Source: Serratia rhizosphaerae (GTDB lineage Bacteria > Pseudomonadota > Gammaproteobacteria > Enterobacterales > Enterobacteriaceae). From it: DNA of 64,000 bases. This document shows positions 55,368 to 64,000 of this stretch, in pieces; position 1 is the stretch's first letter; each line of letters starts with the position of its first letter. The notes under the pieces are model-generated. The model did not search any database, was not told where the DNA came from, and was given only the letters and a program-made list of their open reading frames with translations. Position numbers and translations under genes: made by a program. The stretch spans positions 3,658,001 through 3,722,000 of the forward strand of contig NZ_CP041764.1 of NCBI RefSeq assembly GCF_009817885.1, given 5' to 3'.

Positions 55368-55808
55368 ATGCAACTGCAAAACAAGTCTTTTAGCGAACGT
55401 ATCGTCCACGCGGTGGGATTTGAAGCGATCGCCGTCATGATCTGCGCACCGATTGGTTCGTGGATCCTGGGCCGTTCCATGGCGCAGGTTGGCGCTTTGG
55501 CGGTGATGCTCTCCAGCGTTGCCATGCTGTGGAACATCGTGTACAACGCGGGGTTCGACCGCCTGTGGCCGGCGAACCGGATAGTACGCAACCTGAAAGT
55601 GCGGATGCTGCACGCGACCGGTTTTGAGGCCGGTTTTATCCTGATTGGCGTGCCGATCGCCGCCTTTATGCTGAACCTGACGCTGGTGCAGGCTTTTATG
55701 CTGGAATTAGGCTTTTTCCTGTTCTTCCTGCCGTATACCGTATTGTATAACTGGGCCTATGACGCGCTGCGTCAGCGCTGGATCGCGGCTCGGCTGGCGG
55801 TGAAATAA
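55368..55808 (+). CDS. PACE-family efflux transporter
   Basis: This 146-residue inner-membrane protein has four hydrophobic segments in two tandem bacterial-transmembrane-pair (BTP) repeats. Each starts with the family signature: Arg-Ile-Val-His-Ala-Val-Gly-Phe-Glu and Arg-Met-Leu-His-Ala-Thr-Gly-Phe-Glu. The conserved Glu near residue 19 is thought to carry the proton in AceI. Family members export chlorhexidine and other biocides and probably short diamines. The actual substrate here is unknown. Confidence 0.88.
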   Translation: MQLQNKSFSERIVHAVGFEAIAVMICAPIGSWILGRSMAQVGALAVMLSSVAMLWNIVYNAGFDRLWPANRIVRNLKVRMLHATGFEAGFILIGVPIAAFMLNLTLVQAFMLELGFFLFFLPYTVLYNWAYDALRQRWIAARLAVK

Positions 55809-55874
55809 CCGGTCGTCAAGCGGCGATAGCTCAGGTAAGGTCGTTATTATCCGTAACGTACTCCGGGGGCGACG

Positions 55875-56570
<696 letters not shown>

Positions 56571-56732
56571 GCTGCACGCTTTGCGCGCTGTTTTATGTTC
56601 GGCTGAAACGATTTTTGTGATCAAGATCGCTATTGGGCCGCCATGCCGAGGGCAGCGATTGTTGTTTTTCCGGTGGGGTTTTACAGTGTTGGCAACTTGC
56701 CGTTTATTCATTTTTTTGCGGAGAAAACATCG

Positions 56733-57695
56733 ATGACATATGCCCTCGTGGGTGACGTTGGCGGCACCAATGCCCGTCTGGCGCTGTGCTCGAAAGAGAC
56801 GGGAGAAATCAGTAGGGCGAAAACCTACTCCGGCCTGGAGTTTGACAGCCTGGAAGCGGCGATCCGCCAATATCTGCAGGAGCATCAGTTGGAAGTGCAG
56901 GACGCCTGCATCGCCATCGCCTGCCCGGTGACGGAAGACTGGGTGGCGATGACCAATCACACCTGGGCATTTTCGATCAAACAGATGAAGGCGAACCTGG
57001 GGCTGGCGCACCTGGAAGTCATCAACGACTTCACCGCAGTGTCGATGGCGATTCCGATGCTGACGGACGCCGACGTGCTGCAGTTTGGCGGCGGTCAGGC
57101 GCAGCAGGATAAGCCGATTGCCGTTTACGGCGCCGGCACCGGGCTGGGGGTGGCGCATCTGATCCACGTCAATCGCCAGTGGGTGAGCCTGCCGGGCGAA
57201 GGCGGCCACGTAGACTTCGCGCCCAACAGCGAAGAAGAGGACATCATTCTGGAAACGCTGCGGGCGGAGATGGGCCATGTTTCGGCGGAGCGCGTGTTGT
57301 CCGGGCCGGGGCTGGTTAACCTGTACCGGGCGATCGTCAAATCAGACGACCGGCTGCCGGAGAACCTGGCGCCGAAAGATATTACCGAACGCGCGTTGGC
57401 CGACAGCTGTATCGACTGCCGCCGCGCGCTGTCGCTGTTTTGCGTGATTCTGGGGCGTTTCGGCGGCAACCTGGCGCTGACGCTGGGCACCTTCGGCGGC
57501 GTTTATATCGCCGGTGGCATCGTGCCGCGCTTTATGGAATTCTTTAAAGCCTCTGGTTTCCGTGCGGCGTTTGAGGACAAGGGGCGCTTTAAGGATTACG
57601 TGCAGGGGATCCCGGTGTTTATGATTACCCATGCGCAGCCGGGCCTGCTGGGCGCCGGCGCCCACCTGCGCCAGACGCTGGGGATTGAGCTGTAA
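56733..57695 (+). CDS. glk: Glucokinase
   Basis: This 320-residue enzyme phosphorylates cytoplasmic glucose with ATP. The phosphate-binding motif Gly-Asp-Val-Gly-Gly-Thr-Asn is at the N-terminus. Gly-Ala-Gly-Thr-Gly-Leu-Gly and Gly-Glu-Gly-Gly-His are in the middle, and the sequence follows E. coli Glk closely. The frame begins at 56643, but ATG 56733 gives the conserved start. A bidirectional terminator follows. Confidence 0.97.
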   Translation: MTYALVGDVGGTNARLALCSKETGEISRAKTYSGLEFDSLEAAIRQYLQEHQLEVQDACIAIACPVTEDWVAMTNHTWAFSIKQMKANLGLAHLEVINDFTAVSMAIPMLTDADVLQFGGGQAQQDKPIAVYGAGTGLGVAHLIHVNRQWVSLPGEGGHVDFAPNSEEEDIILETLRAEMGHVSAERVLSGPGLVNLYRAIVKSDDRLPENLAPKDITERALADSCIDCRRALSLFCVILGRFGGNLALTLGTFGGVYIAGGIVPRFMEFFKASGFRAAFEDKGRFKDYVQGIPVFMITHAQPGLLGAGAHLRQTLGIEL

Positions 57696-57708
57696 CGATA
57701 CGGGCATG

Positions 57709-57745
57709 AAAAAAGGGGCGCAGCTTAACGGCTGCGCCCCTTTTT
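57709..57745. terminator. Bidirectional terminator between glk and yhjX-like gene
   Basis: An A-run, the stem GGGGCGCAGC/GCTGCGCCCC with loop TTAACG, and a T-run form a strong hairpin usable from both sides. Confidence 0.94.
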
Positions 57746-57757
57746 GTTGGCCGGATA

Positions 57758-58984
57758 TCAGGCTTTGACCAGTTCCGCCGGTTGGTGTTCGTCCTGCTCG
57801 GCCCTGATGGCCGGCTGCGGCGTTTTGATAAACAGCGTAATCAGCAGGGACAGCAGCGACAGGACGCCAATCACCATAAAGGTGGTGTGGAAGCCGCCGA
57901 AGTATTTGGCGATAAACGAGCCGGCCAGCGCGCCCAGTCCGAAGCCCTGATAGATGATGCCGTAATTTTTGCTGTGGTTTTTCAGGCCGAAGAAGTCGCC
58001 GACAATCGCCGGGAATACGGTGATATTGCCGCCGAAGCAGAAGGCGACGGCGCCGACGCACAGGAAGAACAGGCTGTGGCTGAGGGTAAAGGCGCTCAGG
58101 GCGACAATCGCCAGCACGGTGACCAGCATGGTAAAGCTGATGACGCGCATCCGGCCGACTTTATCCGACAGGGTGCCGAGAATAATACGGCCGGCGGTGT
58201 TGAAAATCGCCACGGCGGAGACGGTGTTGGCGGCGGTGGCAACATCCATTCCGGCCAACTGTACCCCCATATCCTTGACGATGCCGATCAGATACAGGCC
58301 GCTCATACAGGCGGAGAAGAAAATGGCAAACAGCAGGTAGGCTTCTTTGGTCGCCAGCATTTGGCGCACGCTGTAGTTAACGCTTCGGTCACCTTGCGCC
58401 GCTGCGTTGGAGGCTGCGGCGGCCGGCTCTTTCAGCAGCAGCGAACCGAAGACGATTAACGCCATTACGATAACGCCCCAGTAGAAGAAGGCGGCGGAGA
58501 CGCCCGCATTGGCAATCAGCGCGGCGTTAACGTATTTGAACAGCAGGCTGCCGCTGCCGAAGGCGCCGACGGAGATGCCGGAAATCAGCCCTTTGTTGGC
58601 CGGGAACCACTTGATCAGGTTGGACAGGGTGGAGATATAGGCGATGCCGACGGCGAAACCGACCACCACGCCGGCCAGCAGATAAATCATATCCAGCGAG
58701 CTGGCGTGGGCGCTGGCGATCAGCCCCAGCCCGACCAGCACGCCGGCGGCCAGCGTCAGGTTGCGGATGCCGAAGCGTTCCTGCAATTTGCCGGCGAACA
58801 GAGTGGAAAACGCCAGGAAGAAACTGGTGATGGAGAACGTGGTGGCGACATCCGCCAGGCCCCAGTGGAATTTATCCACCAGCGGCTGGTTAAACAGGCT
58901 CCAGGTATAGATAGTTCCCAGGCCCATCTGACAGATGATGGTGCCCAGAACGATAAGGCTGCGATTTACCGGTTTTGTTCTCAT
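57758..58984 (-). CDS. yhjX: MFS transporter, YhjX type (oxalate/formate antiporter family)
   Basis: This 408-residue inner-membrane protein has about twelve hydrophobic segments and resembles E. coli YhjX, a putative pyruvate-linked transporter induced by YpdB. The substrate is not proven. The open frame extends to 59194. I start at ATG 58984 because AGGAGA is eight bases upstream and the extra residues are not hydrophobic or conserved. In E. coli yhjX is far from ypdAB, while here it is within 0.7 kb. The promoter carries a triple YpdB-like repeat. Confidence 0.88.
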   Translation of the reverse strand: MRTKPVNRSLIVLGTIICQMGLGTIYTWSLFNQPLVDKFHWGLADVATTFSITSFFLAFSTLFAGKLQERFGIRNLTLAAGVLVGLGLIASAHASSLDMIYLLAGVVVGFAVGIAYISTLSNLIKWFPANKGLISGISVGAFGSGSLLFKYVNAALIANAGVSAAFFYWGVIVMALIVFGSLLLKEPAAAASNAAAQGDRSVNYSVRQMLATKEAYLLFAIFFSACMSGLYLIGIVKDMGVQLAGMDVATAANTVSAVAIFNTAGRIILGTLSDKVGRMRVISFTMLVTVLAIVALSAFTLSHSLFFLCVGAVAFCFGGNITVFPAIVGDFFGLKNHSKNYGIIYQGFGLGALAGSFIAKYFGGFHTTFMVIGVLSLLSLLITLFIKTPQPAIRAEQDEHQPAELVKA

Positions 58985-59063
58985 GGCCGGTTTCTCCTGT
59001 ATGTAAGTGTGCGTTACCCGTGGTGAAAATGCGCGGAGCAAATCGGCTCTGCAGTATGGGGAT

Positions 59064-59153
59064 ATTATATGGCCGGGGTGGCGGCCGGCGGCGGATTGGG
59101 CATGAGTTGCCTCTGCCGAGGAATGAAATGCATCAGACGCTGCATGAGTTGCC
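59064..59153 (-). promoter_or_regulatory. yhjX promoter with three YpdB-like direct repeats
   Basis: On the minus strand the sites GGCAACTCAT (59144-59153), TGCATTTCAT (59123-59132) and GGCAACTCAT (59102-59111) are separated by exactly 11 bases each, a 21-base period. E. coli YpdB binds two GGCATTTCAT repeats with an 11-base spacer at yhjX. A TATAAT -10 element is at 59064-59069 without a good -35 element, as expected for an activated promoter. The other bases of the 386-base gap before the DUF2502 gene show nothing I can name. Confidence 0.8.
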
Positions 59154-59370
59154 GTTTTTGGCGCAAAAACGATGTGGAATGCCCCCCTGGACATGTGATC
59201 TAAATCAAAATTATCAACGATTTATTGCCGAACGACGAGGACGGATTGTGGGGGAATTGTGAAGGTTCTGTGCGGATGAGGTAAACCGGCGTTTGTCTGA
59301 TGGAGCGGCTGCGGGTGTGGTATTAGGGTAACGGCAGGCGGATTCGATCCGTTAATGCAGGAGCCATAGT

Positions 59371-59667
59371 ATGAAAAAAAGAGCACTATTATTGGCGGCG
59401 CTACTGGCGCTACTGGCGCTGCCGCTGGTGAGCCAGGCCGGAATTTTTATTAACGTCACCCCGGACAGCGCATGGCGCGTCGGCGACCGTGACCACCGCG
59501 GCCACTACTGGGATGGCCACCGCTGGCGCGAGGCGCGCTGGTGGCGTGCACATCACCGCGATTACCGGCCGCCGCGCCACTACCGCGAGCACGACCGTCC
59601 GCCGCACCGGGCGGATTTCCGTCAGCGGGAATGGCATCACCACCACGATCACCATCACCGCGGCTAA
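59371..59667 (+). CDS. Small His/Arg-rich DUF2502 protein
   Basis: This 98-residue exported protein has a signal peptide (about 1-23, ending Ser-Gln-Ala). The DUF2502-type core Val-Gly-Asp-Arg-Asp-His-Arg-Gly-His-Tyr-Trp-Asp-Gly follows, then an Arg/His/Pro-rich tail ending in several His pairs, suited to metal binding. It is a paralogue of the ypeC product in this window but lacks the Lys/Tyr repeats. CAGGAG precedes the ATG. Its stop abuts the convergent ypdB stop. The function is unknown. Confidence 0.83.
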   Translation: MKKRALLLAALLALLALPLVSQAGIFINVTPDSAWRVGDRDHRGHYWDGHRWREARWWRAHHRDYRPPRHYREHDRPPHRADFRQREWHHHHDHHHRG

Positions 59668-60402
59668 TTACAGACGCATCAGCTGGCGGAACGCCTTAAC
59701 CTTGCTGCGGCTGACCGGCACCTCAAACTCCAGGTCGCTCAGCCGCAGAATATAGGTGTTGTTAAACCAGGGCACGATTTCGCGGATTTTCGCCAGGTTG
59801 ACGCAGTAGGAGCGGTGGCAGCGGAAGAAATGCTCTTCCGGCAGCCGGGCGTAAAACTCGCTGATGTTCATCGGCATCACAAACTCTTCACGGCGGGTGT
59901 ACACCCGCGTCACCTTCTCATCGGCCGCCGCATAGTAAATGTCGTTGATGTCGGTAACGATGATGCGATCGTTTTTTATCAGGTTAATGCTGTGGCCGCC
60001 GCGCCCGGCCGGCTGCGGCTGTTCGGGTTGGTTCAGCGAACGCTGGTGCAGCGCCTCCAGCTTTTGCAGCATGGTGACGATACGCGCCTCGTGGTACGGC
60101 TTGAGGATATAGTCGAAGGCTTCGATCTCAAAGGCTTCCACCGCGTGCTCTTTATAGGCGGTGATAAAGATAATCGCCGGCCGGTGGGCGAACTTGCTGA
60201 TGTTCTGCGCCAGCAGCACGCCGTCGAGAGACGGGATATTAATATCGAGGAAGATGGCGTCCACCTGATGATTTTGCAGGTATTTCAGCACATCCAGCCC
60301 GTCATCGAAGGTGGCCTCGATGGTGATGCTGCTGTGCTGTTTGATCAGGTAGCTCAGCTCTTCCTGCGCCAAAAACTCATCTTCAACAATGATGGCTTTC
60401 AT
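59668..60402 (-). CDS. ypdB: LytTR response regulator YpdB
   Basis: This 244-residue regulator has a receiver domain with phosphoacceptor Asp53 and a C-terminal LytTR DNA-binding domain (about 140-244). It has the same length as E. coli YpdB. In E. coli it responds to extracellular pyruvate through YpdA and activates yhjX. The frame extends to 60480, but ATG 60402 is the conserved start. It lies seven bases after ypdA, so the two are co-transcribed. Confidence 0.95.
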   Translation of the reverse strand: MKAIIVEDEFLAQEELSYLIKQHSSITIEATFDDGLDVLKYLQNHQVDAIFLDINIPSLDGVLLAQNISKFAHRPAIIFITAYKEHAVEAFEIEAFDYILKPYHEARIVTMLQKLEALHQRSLNQPEQPQPAGRGGHSINLIKNDRIIVTDINDIYYAAADEKVTRVYTRREEFVMPMNISEFYARLPEEHFFRCHRSYCVNLAKIREIVPWFNNTYILRLSDLEFEVPVSRSKVKAFRQLMRL

Positions 60403-60409
60403 ACTTTCC

Positions 60410-62113
60410 TCACGCTTCTTCTGCCGGCTGTTCGGCGGCCGGGCGCCGTTTGCCGCCGTCTTTAGTGATATAAAACGCAATTTCGGTGCCTGGCTCCAGA
60501 CGGCGAATCTTCAGCCCGGCGCCGTACAGCAGCGAGACGCGGTGGTGCACATTGAGCAGGCCGATATGGTTGCCCGGCATTTCGTTGCGCGCCACGCGGT
60601 CGATCACCGACTGGCTGATGCCGTGGCCGGTGTCTTTTACCGAAATGCGGATGCGCTCACCGTGGTCCTTGACCGCAATCACCACCACGCCTTTGCCGCG
60701 GCAGGGCTGAATGCCGTGCACGATGGCGTTCTCCACCAGCGGCTGGATCAGCAGGCTGGGAATGCGCAGCGCGATATCGTCGTCGATATCGTAGATCACC
60801 GTCAGTTTATCGCCGAAGCGCGCCTGTTCAATGGCGATATAGTCCTGCACCTGATGCAGCTCTTTGCGGATGTCAATCGGCTCGTCGTTCAGCTCCAGGT
60901 TATAGCGCAGGTAGCGCGACAGGTTGATAATCAGCTGGCGCGCGGTGTCCGGGTTCAGGCGGATCAACGAAGAGATGGCGTTCAGCGCATTAAACAGAAA
61001 GTGCGGGTTGATTTTGCTCTGCAGCGCGCGCATTTCGGCCTTGTCCGCCATTTGGCGCAACTGCTCAATGCGGGACACCTCCATTTGGGTGGAGATAATC
61101 TGTGACAGGCCGACCGCCATCACCTTCAGGGTATTGGTGATCTGGTGTGCGTGGCAGTAGTAGATTTTCAGCGTGCCGCTGACTTCGCCCTTTTCCCACA
61201 GCGGGATCACCAACTGCGAGTGGATCTGCGGCGTGGCGGGGCTTTCGTGATTGTTCTTGATGATAATTTTGCCGTGGCGGATGCTTTCCCGCGTCACCCG
61301 GCTGAGGCTTTCCCGCCCGACCGGATAGTGCTCCTCGCCGACGCCGACGTAGGCCAGTACGCTTTGGGTATCGGTCATCGCCACCGCATCGGCCTGAATA
61401 TCGTGGCGGATAATATCGCAGATGGTGGTCAGCGATTCGCTGTTGAAGTTGCGGAAATAGGGCAGCGTTTTACGGGCGATATCCAGCGCCAGCTTGGCCT
61501 GACGTGCGGCGATCACCTCTTTTTCATCCTCGACGCTCTGCACCAGCAGCACGATCAGGCCGATGCACACCGTGCCGAGGATCATCGGCAGGGCGATTTG
61601 CGCCACGATCTCCAGCCCCAGCTCGGTCGGCGACGCCCACAGGACGATCAGCAGCATGGTCAGGCTTTCGCACAGCATGCCGCCGAGAATGCCGATACGC
61701 CAGCGACGCTCTTTTTTCACCTTCAGGTTGATATAGGCGGCGCTGATGCCGGCGATGATGCTGGTGATCAGACAGGGCACCGAGGTAATGCCGTCGATAT
61801 CGATCAGATAGCGGTGCACGCCGGCGATAATGCCGGTGACGACGCCGACCCACGGCCCGAACAGGATGCCGCCGGCCATAATGGCGATCACCCGCACGTT
61901 GACCAGCGAACCTTCGACGTTGATGCCGGAATAGGTGCTGAACAGCGCGAACAGCGAGAATATGGCGGTGACCGCCGCCAGTTCCAGCGGCGTGTGCTCC
62001 TCTTTTTGCAGCAGCTGGCGGAACAGCCGGGTGCGCGTCAGGAAGAACAGGCAAATTAACATCAGCGCGGCACGATCGAATACCGCTAACAGCATTTCAA
62101 AAAAAGGGTGCAC
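60410..62113 (-). CDS. ypdA: LytS-type sensor kinase YpdA
   Basis: This 567-residue sensor has five to six N-terminal membrane helices (5TM-Lyt domain), then a GAF domain (about 220-350). The LytS-type kinase domain has phosphoacceptor His in Ile-Asn-Pro-His-Phe-Leu-Phe-Asn and a HATPase part with Asp-Thr-Gly-His-Gly. It aligns with E. coli YpdA from residue 1. The glk-ypdA neighbourhood is conserved, with yhjX and a DUF2502 gene in between here. Confidence 0.95.
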   Translation of the reverse strand: MHPFFEMLLAVFDRAALMLICLFFLTRTRLFRQLLQKEEHTPLELAAVTAIFSLFALFSTYSGINVEGSLVNVRVIAIMAGGILFGPWVGVVTGIIAGVHRYLIDIDGITSVPCLITSIIAGISAAYINLKVKKERRWRIGILGGMLCESLTMLLIVLWASPTELGLEIVAQIALPMILGTVCIGLIVLLVQSVEDEKEVIAARQAKLALDIARKTLPYFRNFNSESLTTICDIIRHDIQADAVAMTDTQSVLAYVGVGEEHYPVGRESLSRVTRESIRHGKIIIKNNHESPATPQIHSQLVIPLWEKGEVSGTLKIYYCHAHQITNTLKVMAVGLSQIISTQMEVSRIEQLRQMADKAEMRALQSKINPHFLFNALNAISSLIRLNPDTARQLIINLSRYLRYNLELNDEPIDIRKELHQVQDYIAIEQARFGDKLTVIYDIDDDIALRIPSLLIQPLVENAIVHGIQPCRGKGVVVIAVKDHGERIRISVKDTGHGISQSVIDRVARNEMPGNHIGLLNVHHRVSLLYGAGLKIRRLEPGTEIAFYITKDGGKRRPAAEQPAEEA

Positions 62114-62198
62114 AACGGCTACTCGCTGCGGCGAAACAAGGTGGCGCCCAGTATATCACAGCGTCGGGCGCCGGCTCAGGGAACGCGCGTCCTCGCCG

Positions 62199-63689
62199 TC
62201 AGCGTTTAAAGCCCGGAATAAAGCGCGTGACGTCCACCTCCATAAAGGCGCTGCGCTGGAACTGCGCCTTCAGCGCGTAGGGCACCGTGCAGTCAAAAAT
62301 CGCCTTGCAGGCGATGCCCTCCGCGCGGATGGACGGACTGAAGGCCGGTGATGATGACGGATCCAGCGGGTGGCAGCGTACGCCGGGAATAAACACCGTG
62401 CTGACGTCGCCCTGATAGCGGGTGGTCATCGCCCACATCACGTCGTTCATATCGAACAGATCGACGTCCTCGTCCACCAGCATGACGTGTTTCAGCTCTG
62501 AAAAAGCGGCGAATGCCAGCAGCGCCGCCTGCCGTTGGCGGCCTTCGTCGTTTTCCGAGCGCTTTTTCACCTGCAGCACCGCCAGATATTTGCCGGTGCC
62601 GGGGGAAGGGCAGTGGACGTTCAGCACAAAGCCGGGCAGCGCCCGCTCGACCATCTGCAGAATGCTGGCCTCGGTGGGGATGCCGGCCAGATTAGTGTGT
62701 TCATCGCTGGCGCCGATGCAGGTTTGCAGGATCGGGTGTTTGCGGTGGGTGATCGCCTTCACTTTGATCACCGGCAACGCCGCTTTGGCCTCCCCGGTAT
62801 AGCCGGGGAACTCCGGCATCGCCTTGCCGCTGTTGGTGTGCTGATCTTCACGCACCCGCACGCCCGGCAGCAGTTCGCCCTCAATCACCACCTCGGCGTG
62901 GGCGATGGCGCGCGCCGCCACCGTCAGGCACGGTGCCAGCTCCACCGGGCGATTGCGCAGCGCGCCGGCCACCGACAGCTCGTCGAAGCCCAGCGGCGTG
63001 GTGGGCGGCTCAAAACAGGCGCCGATCTCAATGGCCGGATCGACGCCGATGCTGATGGAGATCGGTAGCGGCTGGCCTGCCGCTTCGGCCTTCATGCGAA
63101 AGGTATCAAGGTGGCGGCCGGGCACGAAGTACATCGAAATTTCATCTTTGCCCTGGACGCACAGGCGGTGAATGGTCACGTCATGTTCGCCGGTTTCCGG
63201 GTCGGCGGCGTAACACATGCCCAGCGTAAAATAGGGGCCGGCATCGTCCGGCGTATTGGTCGGCGCCGGCAGCAGTTTGAGGATGTCGAAGTCCGGGGCG
63301 CTGGCCAGGTGCACCACCTCCTGGCAGGCGGCCTGCTCACGTGGGATCTCCACCGGCGCAATCGGCTTGCTCACCGAGTCTTTCAGCAGCCAGGCCAGCC
63401 GTTCCGGCGTACTGCCCAGCAGGTGGGCCACGCGCTTGCGCGACGCCAGCAGGCCGATCAGCACCCGCATATCGTCATAGCCTTTGATGCGGTTGAACAT
63501 CATGGCCGGGCCGATGCGCGTCGGGCGCATCACGGTGCCGTGCGCGCCGACGTAGCGGTATACGCCGGACAGTTCGGCCATCGGATCGACCGGTTCATCG
63601 GTGGCGATCAGTTCATCATCAATGTGGCGCAGCAACTCCAGGGCGGAACGCAGGTCGTGCACCTGCGGCAGTTCGGTGGTCGTGGTCAT
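62199..63689 (-). CDS. UbiD-family aromatic-acid decarboxylase (AroY/LpdC type)
   Basis: This 496-residue enzyme belongs to the prenyl-FMN-dependent UbiD family. It is most like protocatechuate decarboxylase AroY and gallate decarboxylase LpdC, sharing Arg-Pro-Thr-Arg-Ile-Gly-Pro-Ala and Arg-Glu-Asp-Gln-His-Thr-Asn-Ser-Gly. It is probably a non-oxidative hydroxybenzoate decarboxylase, but the substrate cannot be read from the sequence. The flavin prenyltransferase (UbiX/LpdB) it needs is not adjacent. It is divergent from a LysR gene, which likely controls it. Confidence 0.85.
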   Translation of the reverse strand: MTTTTELPQVHDLRSALELLRHIDDELIATDEPVDPMAELSGVYRYVGAHGTVMRPTRIGPAMMFNRIKGYDDMRVLIGLLASRKRVAHLLGSTPERLAWLLKDSVSKPIAPVEIPREQAACQEVVHLASAPDFDILKLLPAPTNTPDDAGPYFTLGMCYAADPETGEHDVTIHRLCVQGKDEISMYFVPGRHLDTFRMKAEAAGQPLPISISIGVDPAIEIGACFEPPTTPLGFDELSVAGALRNRPVELAPCLTVAARAIAHAEVVIEGELLPGVRVREDQHTNSGKAMPEFPGYTGEAKAALPVIKVKAITHRKHPILQTCIGASDEHTNLAGIPTEASILQMVERALPGFVLNVHCPSPGTGKYLAVLQVKKRSENDEGRQRQAALLAFAAFSELKHVMLVDEDVDLFDMNDVMWAMTTRYQGDVSTVFIPGVRCHPLDPSSSPAFSPSIRAEGIACKAIFDCTVPYALKAQFQRSAFMEVDVTRFIPGFKR

Positions 63690-63775
63690 TGGCGTTGTCC
63701 GTCAGGTTGTAGGGGTAAGGCGATTTATTGGTGGTTATTTCTCCACTATCGGGCGAGGATTGATTTCTGTCTAAT

Positions 63776-63787
63776 AGGCTTTAGCCT
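63776..63787. promoter_or_regulatory. Palindrome in decarboxylase/LysR intergenic region
   Basis: AGGCT-TT-AGCCT is a 12-bp inverted repeat in the 133-base divergent gap, about 35 bases before the LysR start. It could be an operator for the LysR protein. The classical T-N11-A form is not obvious. Confidence 0.4.
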
Positions 63788-63822
63788 GTTTTTAATCATC
63801 ATTCGTTATCACAGGATGGCTT

Positions 63823-64000
63823 ATGAGCGACATGCGTCAGCTGTACTCGTTTATTGCGCTGGCCGAAGAGATGCACTTCGGGCGTGCGGCGGCCAATGTG
63901 CACATTGCCCAGCCGGCGCTGAGCCAGCACATCAAGCTGTTGGAGCAGCGTCTGGGGCTGCGGCTGTTTGAACGCGATCGCCGCCACGTGGCGCTGACGC
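63823..64000 (+). CDS. LysR-type regulator, 3' end beyond window
   Basis: The first 59 codons show a LysR helix-turn-helix (His-Phe-Gly-Arg-Ala-Ala, then Gln-Pro-Ala-Leu-Ser-Gln-His-Ile). ATG 63823 has AGGA about eight bases upstream. ATG 63832 is an alternative start. The gene runs off the end. It is divergent from the UbiD-type decarboxylase and probably regulates it. Confidence 0.88.
   Translation, partial: MSDMRQLYSFIALAEEMHFGRAAANVHIAQPALSQHIKLLEQRLGLRLFERDRRHVALT

Overview
The window reads as a chromosomal segment of a high-GC Enterobacterales species. I infer the genus Serratia or a close relative from three things: E. coli-like core gene order, a budA-budB acetoin operon, and GC-rich third codon positions. 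This is inference, since no 16S or other marker lies in the window. There is no transposase, phage gene or CRISPR array. Almost every gene has a close, length-matched enterobacterial counterpart.

Layout. (1) 1-20.4 kb is core backbone: yfeY-yfeX; the sulfate/thiosulfate operon cysPTWA-cysM; an extra short-chain dehydrogenase and a CpxR/CpxA-like two-component pair; ptsH-ptsI-crr; cysK, cysZ, zipA, ligA, ypeB; and the divergent pair yfeH/yfeR. (2) 20.4-44.7 kb is absent from this position in E. coli. It holds an FlxA-like protein, a nucleotidyltransferase, a LysR regulator divergent from budA-budB (pyruvate to acetoin), and a complete enterobactin-type catecholate siderophore locus. That locus runs fepA, then fes-ybdZ-entF, then fepD-fepG-fepC, entS, fepB and entC-entE-entB-entA. 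Fur-box-like 6-1-6 palindromes sit in its divergent promoter regions. entD and entH are not in the window, and the fepE position is taken by two unrecognised small genes. (3) 44.7-47.9 kb is a translation locus: 202-bp tandem repeats that carry the 3' end of tRNA-Lys, then tRNA-Lys and three tRNA-Val genes on the minus strand, gltX on the plus strand, and two tRNA-Ala genes. (4) 47.9-64 kb holds nupC, mntH, ypeC, an aldo-keto reductase, ipdC, a LysR/PACE-efflux pair, an amino-acid racemase, glk, a yhjX-type MFS transporter, a second DUF2502 gene, the ypdA/ypdB pyruvate-sensing system, and a UbiD-family aromatic-acid decarboxylase divergent from a LysR gene cut by the window end.

How the genes work together. 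CysPTWA imports sulfate or thiosulfate, and CysM and CysK make cysteine (CysM can use thiosulfate). PtsH, PtsI and Crr form the general and glucose branch of the PTS, and Glk handles free glucose. EntC, EntB and EntA make 2,3-dihydroxybenzoate from chorismate. EntE loads it on the EntB carrier domain, and EntF with its MbtH helper YbdZ joins it to serine. EntS exports the product, FepA/FepB/FepDGC bring the ferric form back, and Fes hydrolyses it. YpdA/YpdB probably control the neighbouring yhjX-like gene through three evenly spaced direct repeats.

The signals most worth a second look are the tRNA-Lys-derived repeat array (resembling the rtT repeats of E. coli tyrT), the triple YpdB-like repeat, the two unknown genes in the siderophore locus, and a terminator-like hairpin in the budA leader.
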